A stretch of DNA of 64,000 bases. Source: Pseudomonas putida. GTDB lineage: Bacteria > Pseudomonadota > Gammaproteobacteria > Pseudomonadales > Pseudomonadaceae. The notes under the pieces were generated by a model. It saw nothing but the letters and a program-made list of their open reading frames with translations, made no database searches and was not told the origin of the DNA. The translations under genes and the position numbers were made by a program. The stretch's first letter is position 1; every line of letters begins with the position of its first letter. The stretch covers positions 124,001 to 188,000 of the forward strand of contig NZ_MINI01000038.1 in NCBI RefSeq assembly GCF_002906855.1, given 5' to 3'. Shown here in pieces: positions 17,772-25,363 of the stretch.

Positions 17772-19475
17772 TTGATAATGACACCTTCCAAATCCATTGT
17801 TCACACCCTGTTAAGCAAATGGATCTTTGCTATTCGCAATGCGCGGCAGAAAGGCATCAGTACTAATTTGCTAATCGGCCTGGTGACTTTTTGGTTACTG
17901 CTATTCGCGAACGCTGAGCTCTGGAACGTGCTCTGGAAGCTGGTATTCAAAACCGATGAAGTGAACTGGCAGCTAGCGGCTAGCCTCCCAGTCATAGTAT
18001 TCGCATGGGTGTTTACCGTTCTGAGCTTGCTGTCATGGGGGCGGCTGGCCAAACCCATACTGTGCCTGGTACTGATCAGCGCGTCTTTTGCGAGTTACTT
18101 CATGAATGCCTACGGCATCGTGATCGATTACACAATGTTCACCAACGTTGTGGAGACCGACGTCGCTGAGGCAACCGAGCTGCTGAATTGGAAGCTCGGT
18201 CTTTGGGTCGCAATGGTTGGGGTGTTGCCCGTCTACCTGATTGCCCGGGTTCCCCTCCGGCGCAAGCCTTGGGCCAAAGCTTTGGTCAGCAGGTTCATTG
18301 CTCTGTCGCTCGCTCTGTTGACCTTATCTGGCATCGCGTTGAGTCAGTACCAGTCGTATGCCTCCTTGCTGCGCAACAATCGGGAGATCCGGCTGATTCT
18401 GGTACCTACCAACTTGTTTGCGGCTGGCCATGGGTACCTGAAGCGTCAGCTGGCCTCACCTAAAACGCTGACGGCCATTGGTACTGATGCGGTAGTTAAT
18501 CGACAGGGTGCGGCTCGTAAACCCAGGCTGCTGGTACTGGCAGTAGGAGAGACCGCTCGCTCCGCCAACTTCTCCCTCAACGGCTACTCCCGTGAAACGA
18601 ATCCGGAACTAGAAAAGCGAAATGTCATTAGCTTCACGAACGTGAGCTCCTGCGGTACCGCTACCGCGGTCTCGCTGCCATGCATGTTCCTGGACGTGGG
18701 TAAGGCCCAGTACAAAGATGGCTTGGCCAAGAGCCGAGAAGGGCTGCTCGACGTGCTTCAACGCGCTGGCATCAGTGTCATGTGGACTGACAACAACTCG
18801 GGGTGCAAAGGGGTCTGCGACAGGGTTCCCAACCACAAGGCTGCCTCTCACGCGGATTCCCAACTGTGCACCAGCGAGGAGTGTAAGGACGGGGTGCTGC
18901 TCACGGAGATGCAAGACTTCATCAAGCGCCAGGAAGGCGATGCTGTCCTGGTGCTCCACTACAAAGGCAGTCACGGCCCGGCCTACTACAAGCGCTACCC
19001 CTCGCAATTCAAGAAATTCGCACCGGTGTGCGAGACCAACGAGCTCGACAAATGTAAGCAGGAGGAGGTGGTCAATGCCTACGACAACTCAATCCTCTAC
19101 ACCGATTATGTGACTGCAAATCTCATCGATATCCTGGCGGCCAACACCAAGTTCGACACTGCGCTGATGTACGTTTCGGACCACGGCGAATCGCTGGGGG
19201 AGGGTGGGCTCTATCTACACGGGCTGCCTTACGCGATGGCTCCTGACGAGCAAACAAAGGTGCCGTTGGTACTTTGGATGTCTGACTCGCTCGCGAAGAG
19301 CGAAAAGGTCAACGTGGGTTGTTTGAAAGCTCAAACCACGTCACCGCTGAGCCACGACAACCTGTTCCACACCGTGCTCGGCATGATGAACGTCCAGACG
19401 TCTTCGTATCGCTCAGCGCTGGATTTCACTGCCCCTTGTAAGCCCTTTGTCGGAGGCTCTTATTCTGGCCTCTGA
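17772..19475 (+). CDS. eptA: Lipid A phosphoethanolamine transferase, EptA family
   Basis: A 567-aa inner-membrane enzyme that transfers phosphoethanolamine to lipid A phosphate, reducing surface negative charge. Five N-terminal membrane helices (to residue ~200) precede a periplasmic sulfatase-fold domain. Visible catalytic residues are Glu260 (VGETARSANFSLNGY), the nucleophile Thr296 in SCGTATAVSLPC, and Asp470-His471 in SDHGES. Six or more cysteines for disulfides (NNSGCKGVCD, CTSEEC) are typical. Monocistronic. ATG at 17778 (MTPSK) is an alternative start. Promoter motif C links it to the metal-responsive set. Confidence 0.92.
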   Translation: MIMTPSKSIVHTLLSKWIFAIRNARQKGISTNLLIGLVTFWLLLFANAELWNVLWKLVFKTDEVNWQLAASLPVIVFAWVFTVLSLLSWGRLAKPILCLVLISASFASYFMNAYGIVIDYTMFTNVVETDVAEATELLNWKLGLWVAMVGVLPVYLIARVPLRRKPWAKALVSRFIALSLALLTLSGIALSQYQSYASLLRNNREIRLILVPTNLFAAGHGYLKRQLASPKTLTAIGTDAVVNRQGAARKPRLLVLAVGETARSANFSLNGYSRETNPELEKRNVISFTNVSSCGTATAVSLPCMFLDVGKAQYKDGLAKSREGLLDVLQRAGISVMWTDNNSGCKGVCDRVPNHKAASHADSQLCTSEECKDGVLLTEMQDFIKRQEGDAVLVLHYKGSHGPAYYKRYPSQFKKFAPVCETNELDKCKQEEVVNAYDNSILYTDYVTANLIDILAANTKFDTALMYVSDHGESLGEGGLYLHGLPYAMAPDEQTKVPLVLWMSDSLAKSEKVNVGCLKAQTTSPLSHDNLFHTVLGMMNVQTSSYRSALDFTAPCKPFVGGSYSGL

Positions 19476-19597
19476 ATGTTCGATGTGGACCGGATCATCG
19501 GCCAGGCGGTTCTGCACCAGCCTGCTTTGACAGCTGAGAGAAGCTGGACTAATTACATAGCTGCATTCAACAACCCAAGCGGAAAAGGAAGTTTTGC

Positions 19598-19684
19598 ATG
19601 AGCATCAAGCCAGGCCCAAAGCGCACCAATGAAGATGGCACTCCGGACAAAAGGCAGCGAGTCACCCCTGAAAAGCAGAAGTAA
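19598..19684 (+). CDS. Possible 28-aa Lys/Pro-rich peptide
   Basis: ATG with GGAAAAGGAA upstream opens a short polar frame (MSIKPGPKRTNEDGTPDKRQ, then eight more residues). The ribosome site is plausible but nothing else supports it. Confidence 0.25.
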   Translation: MSIKPGPKRTNEDGTPDKRQRVTPEKQK

Positions 19685-19786
19685 CCGGCCAGCAAACACA
19701 CCTTTCTGACCCCACCGCCAAAGGCGATGGTGTCCACCTATTTAAGTGGACACCACTTCTAGCCTTTTAAGAGGGTCTTTCAGATG

Positions 19787-19869
19787 TGCTGATGCGGCTG
19801 CCGACGCAGCGCGCCAGTGAGATCGCCGAGTTGTTGCCGCATAACTGGCTGCCGTTACGCAACCTGTAA
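19787..19869 (+). pseudogene. IS66-like transposase C-terminal remnant
   Basis: The frame reading VLMRLPTQRASEIAELLPHN, then WLPLRNL and stop, resembles the C-terminal end of IS66-family transposases. There is no upstream coding region, so it is a relic. The family call is from memory of the ending only. Confidence 0.4.
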
Positions 19870-19941
19870 TGCCCGTTCGCTTACAAGCAGAAGGACCATC
19901 CGGACCTGAAACCCCACAAGCACAAAAAGGGGGAGTAAGAA

Positions 19942-19973
19942 AAAAGCAGCTCTCGGGAGCTGCTTTTTTTTTG
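19942..19973 (+). terminator. Intrinsic terminator
   Basis: AAAAAGCAGCTC / GAGCTGCTTTTT with a three-base loop and nine T. It has no obvious gene before it other than the transposase relic. Confidence 0.8.
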
Positions 19974-20081
19974 GGGCTGTGTGCAAACCCTCCCGACCGT
20001 CTCGCTGATCAATCGGACCGCGTCGTGAGTCTTCCGCTTGGCTTGATGGATTCTGAAGCTACCTCCGGATCGGTTATCCCT

Positions 20082-20306
20082 TCAGTGCGGACGACGAGAC
20101 TGATATCCCAGAGCGTTGAGCTGATACTCGCTGACAGCCCGAAATTGTGATTCTGCGATTTGACGCAGGCGCTCAACCTCTTCGGCAGATGAGCCAGAAG
20201 CCTGCGCCTCGTGGTATTGCTTCATCGCATCCACTGCGTCGGTATACATGGGGTGGTCGGGGAGAAGAGCTGGCATCTTTTTCGTCATGTAGCGGCAGGT
20301 CCTCAC
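20082..20306 (-). CDS. Small helical protein, paralogue of the next gene
   Basis: 74 aa (68 aa if it starts at the internal ATG, MTKKMPALLP, which has GAGGA upstream). Predicted all-helical with a repeated layout: PMYTDAVDAMKQYHEAQ, then EVERLRQIAESQFRAVSEYQ. It is clearly similar to the protein at 20303 (LMRQALEAIRQAHEAE, EVQRLHPLADSLYQAVIDFQ), so the pair arose by tandem duplication. Its GTG frame overlaps the upstream stop by 4 nt, indicating one operon. No known domain recognised. Confidence 0.6.
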   Translation of the reverse strand: MRTCRYMTKKMPALLPDHPMYTDAVDAMKQYHEAQASGSSAEEVERLRQIAESQFRAVSEYQLNALGYQSRRPH

Positions 20307-20527
20307 TGGATAGTCGACGGTGGTTTACCTGCTTTGAGGAGCTGAAAATCAATGACCGCCTGATAGAGCGAATCTGCCAATGGGTGAAGACGCTGTACCT
20401 CAAGGTCTGGCAATCCAGCAGCCTCCGCTTCGTGGGCCTGTCGGATAGCTTCAAGCGCTTGCCTCATCAGTGGCTCACCAGCCTCGACCATTCCAATGAA
20501 TGTGCGCTTCACAACATTTTGCTCCAT
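20303..20527 (-). CDS. Small helical protein, tandem paralogue
   Basis: A 74-aa all-helical protein, first of the two-gene set. The common core is an Ala/Glu-rich helix pair with a short turn containing Gly. It lies downstream of the 64-bp palindrome at 20661. A small protein family of this type is familiar in Pseudomonas as hypothetical proteins; function is unknown. Confidence 0.6.
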   Translation of the reverse strand: MEQNVVKRTFIGMVEAGEPLMRQALEAIRQAHEAEAAGLPDLEVQRLHPLADSLYQAVIDFQLLKAGKPPSTIQ

Positions 20528-20660
20528 TCAGCTGAAGATGAATTATAGGACACCGCGGCGTGGCAAGGCCCCGAGCAGCATAGGTGTTCGACGCCCGACT
20601 GAACGAATCAATGAGGAGCGCGCTGGCCTGGGGAGTGGCCAGGGCGCGTGTCGTAGCTAC

Positions 20661-20724
20661 GTTGTAAACCACTTTTTTTCACTGTAAACCACTGTGGTTA
20701 CAGTGAAAAAAAGTGGTTTACAAC
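20661..20724. repeat. 64-bp near-perfect palindrome
   Basis: Two 27-nt arms (20661-20687 and 20698-20724) are exact reverse complements around a 10-nt centre. The unit TGTAAACCACT occurs twice in direct and once in inverted orientation. It starts 9 nt after the stop of the 307-aa gene. It would form a long cruciform or RNA hairpin but lacks a downstream T-run on either strand, so it is not a standard terminator. Confidence 0.9.
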
Positions 20725-20732
20725 AGGCCTCC

Positions 20733-21656
20733 TCAGGCCTGAGTCAGCTCCAGCAGATCGCCCAGTTCCTCCCGGGCCATCTTCACTCTATCCATTCTGC
20801 GATAAGGATGATCAACCGGCATCCGGATAAGGGATTCGAACCAAGCCGAATCGAATTTGATGACTTCCTTGTGAATGTGCTCAAGCTCACCTCCGCGAGG
20901 CTGTGACACTACAAACTCCATGCTTTCAACCAAGCCGGACGCTTCACTGTCTTTGACGATTCGATGGCGGATGAAACTCATTTTGAGATCAAAATATGCC
21001 GCCTTCGAACCAGGCACCTTCTTCGATTCCAGCCGACCAGTGCTGCTGATTTCCGCCCCTGGCACCTCAGCGGCAATAGCTTTCACCAGCTCAGCATTTC
21101 CAATGACCTTCTGGCCAAACAGGCGGGTGGCGTCCGACATGTAAGCAAAGATCCATGGCACATTGCGAAGCGTCGCGCCGGTATAGAGGTAGCCACGCTC
21201 TCCCTTGTAACGCTGCAGCATGCCTCTCAACGCGTTCTCGGAAAGGACCAGTTGGGTCTCTTTCTCCAGGATGTAAACCACGCGATCGAACTGTTCGATC
21301 AATAGCTTGAGAATCTTCCGTGGGACGCCGTCAAACCTGGTTTTTCGTTCTGTTTTCTTGTGCTGGCGAGGCTGGAAGTACGGGCAATCGTTACGGGCCT
21401 CACTATCAAATGGAGCGATGCCGCGAATGCTCTTAGTAGCATGTTTCCCGAATGGGTTCTTCACGTTAGGCGGTAGCTCATACAGCCCAACCAGCTGGAC
21501 AGGGTTGTCGCATGCCGGGCATACAGCAAACTGAGCTAGCTTGCCGGCACTTCCAGGCTGGTACCATGGATCTCTGCGGAAGGTCTCGGCCTCGAAACCT
21601 TCCTTGTCGATGATCTTGCTTTCTGTGTCTTCGATGCGGACCTTATAGACATCCAT
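20733..21656 (-). CDS. Unknown 307-aa protein with N-terminal zinc-ribbon cysteines
   Basis: Not recognised. Residues ~45-95 contain CPAC and a later Cys-Pro (NDCPYF) with a His between (GKHATKS), resembling a treble-clef or zinc ribbon. The rest is mixed alpha/beta with a basic central segment and an acidic C terminus. No membrane segment. It is the last gene on the left in the island cargo and lies 310 bp from the three-gene cassette, with the palindrome right after it. It may be an accessory factor of the mobile element or an unrelated cargo gene. Confidence 0.65.
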   Translation of the reverse strand: MDVYKVRIEDTESKIIDKEGFEAETFRRDPWYQPGSAGKLAQFAVCPACDNPVQLVGLYELPPNVKNPFGKHATKSIRGIAPFDSEARNDCPYFQPRQHKKTERKTRFDGVPRKILKLLIEQFDRVVYILEKETQLVLSENALRGMLQRYKGERGYLYTGATLRNVPWIFAYMSDATRLFGQKVIGNAELVKAIAAEVPGAEISSTGRLESKKVPGSKAAYFDLKMSFIRHRIVKDSEASGLVESMEFVVSQPRGGELEHIHKEVIKFDSAWFESLIRMPVDHPYRRMDRVKMAREELGDLLELTQA

Positions 21657-21966
21657 CTTTGCTGAAACCGTATCAATAGAGGGTCTCTGGATGGTAACGA
21701 GCGAGGATAGGCAGCAGTAGGCCTAACTGACCCTTTTGGTGGTCACCCACTGGTTTGAGGCCCGCCCAAAGCATGCCTGATCGACCTGGGCGGGCCCTAG
21801 AAACAACTAACCCCCTGGTGCGCAGTACAGGTCTGGGACCTGCCCGAGGCGTGGGGGCTATTCTTGGAGCGACAGTGACACCGGCTCCGGAGAAAATCAA
21901 TTGGTTTGTAGAGCAGCCGGTCAGCTAAGGTCAAACCCAGATCCTAAAGGGGAGGCCGATAGCAGC
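21657..21966. other. Gene-free stretch
   Basis: 310 bp between two minus-strand cargo genes. I see no convincing gene or strong terminator; it presumably holds the promoter of the 307-aa gene. Confidence 0.5.
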
Positions 21967-22836
21967 TCAGTCAGCATCATCGGCACCTTCTTCATCTTCA
22001 TCGGTATCCCCAACACTGAGCCAGTCGTGAAGGTTGTACCGCACGAAGTCTTCCGCATCGAGCATGGTAAAGTCTTGGAGCACCGTGACGTCTGCTCCAC
22101 CGAAGTACAGCCCATCGTTGAGATTTCTGGCCACCCCGAGCAATTCATTCAGCTGGTCGTGCAGCTCATTTGCGCGCCTGGCGTGCTCTCGTTTGGTCAA
22201 AAACCGGAACACCACCTCGTAGGGCTCAGCCGGGTCGCGAATCTCGCCCTTGGGGTTGAAGGAAACCCAAGCACTAGCGAAAAATTGGTTGTTCTGATGG
22301 AGGAAATCGTCGACAAGCACGGCGATGCCCTTCATGCCGTCGTCACCTTGGTCTGCCTTCAGGCGGTTGACCAACTCGTCCGGCATCGCAATACGGTTGT
22401 AATGGTGGGACATCCAGTATGAGAAATACTGACCGTTTTCTTCGCTCAGCGTGATTACCGGATTTCGGTGGAGCGTCGGAAGCACGGCTCTCTTGGTCCA
22501 CACACGCTTGTGAATCTTGAGCTCCAAAACCTGCTTTTCCGCGTGCTGCAGGTGCAGCGTACGTGGATTGAGGGCGTGCAGCTGCTTATCAAAGGCCTTT
22601 TTCTTTACCTTAACGGCAATCCACTCTATCCACGGCGCATCACAAAGGTTGCGTGCATGCACCGTGCAGGAATGGGAGGCCAACATCCAATAAGCTGGAG
22701 CCACCCCCTCGAATTGGCCTTTCAGGACCTCCTCGGATATGTGTTCAATCAAGGCGTCACCTGAGACGGTATCTCCTTGCAGCCAACCAGCAGCGCTAAT
22801 GGCACTTACGATCTCTTGCTCAGGTGTATCAGCCAT
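21967..22836 (-). CDS. Unknown protein, third gene of TIGR04255 cassette
   Basis: About 289 aa. No recognised domain. Notable is LASHSCTVHARNL around residues 50-62, followed by WIEWIAVKVKKKAF; a Trp/Tyr-rich middle (GQYFSYWMSHHYNRI); and a strongly acidic C-terminal tail (DTDEDEEGADDAD). I place the start at the ATG two bases after the previous stop; a TTG six bases earlier overlaps it. The tight spacing puts it in one operon with the two genes upstream. An effector or toxin-like role is only a possibility. Confidence 0.7.
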   Translation of the reverse strand: MADTPEQEIVSAISAAGWLQGDTVSGDALIEHISEEVLKGQFEGVAPAYWMLASHSCTVHARNLCDAPWIEWIAVKVKKKAFDKQLHALNPRTLHLQHAEKQVLELKIHKRVWTKRAVLPTLHRNPVITLSEENGQYFSYWMSHHYNRIAMPDELVNRLKADQGDDGMKGIAVLVDDFLHQNNQFFASAWVSFNPKGEIRDPAEPYEVVFRFLTKREHARRANELHDQLNELLGVARNLNDGLYFGGADVTVLQDFTMLDAEDFVRYNLHDWLSVGDTDEDEEGADDAD

Positions 22837-22838
22837 AA

Positions 22839-23522
22839 TCAAACCAAATTCGAACCGCCCGATTTTTCTAACCTGGCGATGGTTTTGAGGTCCCTATCAC
22901 GTAGCTGCTGCGCCTTGCCAGCCAACTCCGCAACCATTCCGTACACACCTTTAGCGCCATTTCGATTCCACGCTTCATCCGAAAGCGCATCCTGAATCAG
23001 GCGGCCATCGGCGGTTGGATAGAAAAGCACCCGATGCAGATACTGCGCTTCTTCGGCGTTAACTTGGCGCAACGCCTCAGTTAAAGCCGCAAGCCTCTCG
23101 GGAAAACCAGTGGCGGTTTTTCCAGTCCGCCAATTGTACACGGTCTGACGAGACACGTTGAAGATCTGCGCGATGGAGCTATCTGACAACTTGAAGTCGC
23201 TCCTAAGCTCCTCGATTAAGGCCGGCGCTACGTCTTCGGTAACATTGGCATCCTGGCTGGTGTCCACCTCGGTCCAGGCACCAGCATGCACGCCATGAAA
23301 GCTCATGCCTGCTGAGCCGATAAGTTGTGGATAGGGCAGGGAGGCAGTCCCAGGAGCGACTACTACCGAAACGGCCAGCATCGCTGTGAAAGCAATCGCC
23401 AATACAGGGTTTGCTGTCGTGCTACCTACACGCGGAGCAATTTCAGGGTTTTCCCAAGTAGAAGATCTGCTTACAGCAGCCCCGGTAGGATCAATCCATT
23501 GCCCATTCATTGCTGTAGTCAT
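22839..23522 (-). CDS. Membrane-anchored HTH protein, second gene of cassette
   Basis: About 227 aa. A single hydrophobic helix (residues ~39-57, NPVLAIAFTAMLAVSVVV) follows a polar N terminus. The C-terminal half carries a helix-turn-helix, LSDSSIAQIFNVSRQTVYNW, of the Xre/phage-regulator kind. The start ATG overlaps the upstream stop as ATGA, so translation is coupled. Combining a membrane helix with an HTH suggests either a membrane-tethered regulator or a sensor in a defence or stress cassette. This is inference. Confidence 0.75.
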   Translation of the reverse strand: MTTAMNGQWIDPTGAAVSRSSTWENPEIAPRVGSTTANPVLAIAFTAMLAVSVVVAPGTASLPYPQLIGSAGMSFHGVHAGAWTEVDTSQDANVTEDVAPALIEELRSDFKLSDSSIAQIFNVSRQTVYNWRTGKTATGFPERLAALTEALRQVNAEEAQYLHRVLFYPTADGRLIQDALSDEAWNRNGAKGVYGMVAELAGKAQQLRDRDLKTIARLEKSGGSNLV

Positions 23523-24361
23523 TTCGCCTTCCCCCAAACCTCAAAGGCATGATCTTTCGCGACTGTCCTAAAAGCAAAGTTAGCAGTCTTATGCAAACCG
23601 TCGAGTCTCGTGCAGATCTCCTCGGTTCCCAGTCGTTCGGCTAACTGCAGCGGCCAATGCGCATCCGTATCGAGAAGAGCACCATTTTCGCTAACAGGCA
23701 CAAATGCACCTTGCAGAGGAGCACCATGCTTGGATGAATTCCTCGATTGCTTAGCAATTTCGAAAACCATGGCCGGCTCGACCAAATCTTCCGGTATCCA
23801 CATACCAGTCTGCCGCCAGCATCTGATGTGCAGATACTCCGGATCTAGATGGTAGGTGGTAGTAGAGATTCCAAGCTGCTCCTTGGGGACTTTCCCATGC
23901 GCCGCTAGCTCATCGCATTTAAGTGGGAGCATGGCTTCCGGAAGGTAGTCGGCTAGGGTCTCACCTTCAGCTGGTTCAATTTTATCGACGTACCGCATCC
24001 CGATAGCGGTGATATCCAATGCACCTGCTTGCCCTACCAGCGCCTCAATGCACTCACGGAAAAGCGCTAAGTGGTTATCAAAATGAAGATAATTTGTGCT
24101 TTGCAGGATCATGTGATCCATGGCCAGCACGCACGCGTAGTCAGCATCCCGATTAAGGAACGCCCAAGAATTCGGTTCTCCGCTGTGCATCACTCCAGGC
24201 GGCACGCCCTTGACCATCTGGAAGAAGCCCGGGAGGCTCTGACGGATCGTGTGCTGAATGTCTGGGATCAGCTTTGGCAGCTTAAGAATCGGGGCAAATC
24301 TGATTACGCTCAACGCATAGATAAGCGGCGCCCTTGCTAAGACCCCTTCGCGTTCTGACAT
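23519..24361 (-). CDS. TIGR04255-family protein, first gene of cassette
   Basis: A 280-aa protein. The N terminus APLIYALSVIRFAPILKLP and the later VLAMDHMILQSTNYLHFDNH and GMRYVDKI regions match the sporadically distributed TIGR04255 family, which I know only as proteins of unknown function, often on mobile islands. A strong ribosome site (GGAGGAG, 5 nt spacing) precedes the ATG. It heads a three-gene operon in which the next gene overlaps by 4 nt. Three TTTGACAA repeats lie upstream. Confidence 0.8.
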   Translation of the reverse strand: MSEREGVLARAPLIYALSVIRFAPILKLPKLIPDIQHTIRQSLPGFFQMVKGVPPGVMHSGEPNSWAFLNRDADYACVLAMDHMILQSTNYLHFDNHLALFRECIEALVGQAGALDITAIGMRYVDKIEPAEGETLADYLPEAMLPLKCDELAAHGKVPKEQLGISTTTYHLDPEYLHIRCWRQTGMWIPEDLVEPAMVFEIAKQSRNSSKHGAPLQGAFVPVSENGALLDTDAHWPLQLAERLGTEEICTRLDGLHKTANFAFRTVAKDHAFEVWGKAK

Positions 24362-24406
24362 GTTAACTCCTCCACCGCGCCCAACGAGGGACCGGATTCT
24401 ACATCA

Positions 24407-24458
24407 TTTGACAAATCCTTTGACAAGAACTGTATAGCAGGGCCTTTCGATTTGACAA
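24407..24458. promoter_or_regulatory. Three TTTGACAA repeats upstream of cassette
   Basis: Direct repeats TTTGACAA at 24407-24414, 24419-24426 and 24451-24458, 46-97 bp upstream of the TIGR04255 start. They may be an operator for the HTH protein of the same operon. Confidence 0.4.
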
Positions 24459-24578
24459 GCGGTCCCCGTGAGGGATGGAGTGCAGAAAACGCCTCCATCA
24501 GGAGCTTACTCGTCATTCCAGAAAAGCCTCTACAGACACCATCGCTAAGCCTCTGAGGAAGCACGAATTTTTAATCAG

Positions 24579-24784
24579 TGAATCGCCCCTGGTTTCGTAG
24601 ACACCTCCAAGCCTCATAATGAGGCCCAAATAGGAGGTGCCATGAGTCGTCAGCGTTACCCCGAAGAATTCAAGATCGAAGCCCTAAGCGTCGACACAGC
24701 AGTGCTATGCAGCTGTCTCCAGTAGAGTATGAGAAACGCTATTTCCTGAGCTTGGAGAGTGTCTAGGAAAGCAGGGGCGATTCA
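24579..24784 (+). mobile_element. Internally deleted IS3-family element
   Basis: Perfect 13-bp inverted termini (TGAATCGCCCCTG at 24579-24591 and its complement at 24772-24784) flank a fusion of the OrfA start (MSRQRYPEEFKIEA) to the OrfB end (QLSPVEYEKRYFLSLESV, stop). The ~1 kb middle is missing. I see no target duplication. Both ends are intact, so it could be moved in trans by a full-length relative. Confidence 0.8.
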
Positions 24785-24947
24785 TTCCGCATTTTGGAGA
24801 GTCCATTTTTTGAAGTGGACCTCTATTTAATGCGCATAAACTGTGTGTCACCACCACCCGCAGAAAATTTCGTCACGCCCCAGAATGGGAATTTGCATTC
24901 GGGGCGCACCACGATTCATCTCGTGCCAGAAGCCGCCTGCAGTGCAA

Positions 24948-25307
24948 TCAATTGGCGAGCCAAGACTCGACTACCTCAGCGCCATACTCGTTTTTCCAGG
25001 CCTTAAGCGTACGCTGATTACCACCCTTGGTCTCAACAACCTCTCCGCTGTGTGGATTCTTGTAGACCTTTACTTCGCGTGGTTTCCGAGAGGTTTTTGG
25101 GGCCATATCAGTGGAAGCCACCGCTTGCGGATCGAGGATCAGCACCACTTGGCGCAGGCCGTAGCCATACTCGTTGAGCAAACTGCGCAGCTTCGTTTCA
25201 AATTCCATTTCCTGCTTCAGGGCAGAGTCATTTTTCAGCGCTTCCAGCTCCGCCAGTTGGGCTGCGAGCTGTTGTTCGAGCAGGCGGAATTCAGCGAGAC
25301 GGGACAT
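24948..25307 (-). CDS. MvaT-family H-NS-like nucleoid protein (Tur type)
   Basis: A 119-aa xenogeneic silencer of pseudomonads. An N-terminal coiled coil for oligomerisation (SRLAEFRLLEQQLAAQLAEL) leads to a linker and the C-terminal DNA-binding part with KGGNQRTLKAWKNEYGAEVV, the MvaT minor-groove-binding motif. GGAG 7 nt upstream supports this ATG; the frame continues 29 codons upstream without support. It lies 56 bp after the TniQ stop in the same direction. Island-borne H-NS-like proteins usually dampen foreign gene expression. From memory it corresponds to TurC of P. putida. Confidence 0.88.
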   Translation of the reverse strand: MSRLAEFRLLEQQLAAQLAELEALKNDSALKQEMEFETKLRSLLNEYGYGLRQVVLILDPQAVASTDMAPKTSRKPREVKVYKNPHSGEVVETKGGNQRTLKAWKNEYGAEVVESWLAN

Positions 25308-25363
25308 AAGATTCTCCAAAATGGGTTCGATGATTTTAGCAATCAAGAAAGAAAGCGTGCTAA

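Larger units (their letters stand above)
19476..20081. other. Gene-poor junction with IS remnant
   Basis: 600 bp between eptA and the accessory island. It holds a possible 28-codon frame, a 9-bp inverted repeat (19729-19737 with 19746-19754), an IS66-like transposase tail and a terminator. The rest is unassigned. Confidence 0.6.
24362..24947. other. Intergenic with repeats and IS remnant
   Basis: 586 bp upstream of the cassette and downstream of the MvaT-like gene. It contains three TTTGACAA repeats (24407, 24419, 24451) and a deleted IS3-type element (24579-24784). The remainder (24785-24947) holds no gene. Confidence 0.7.
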
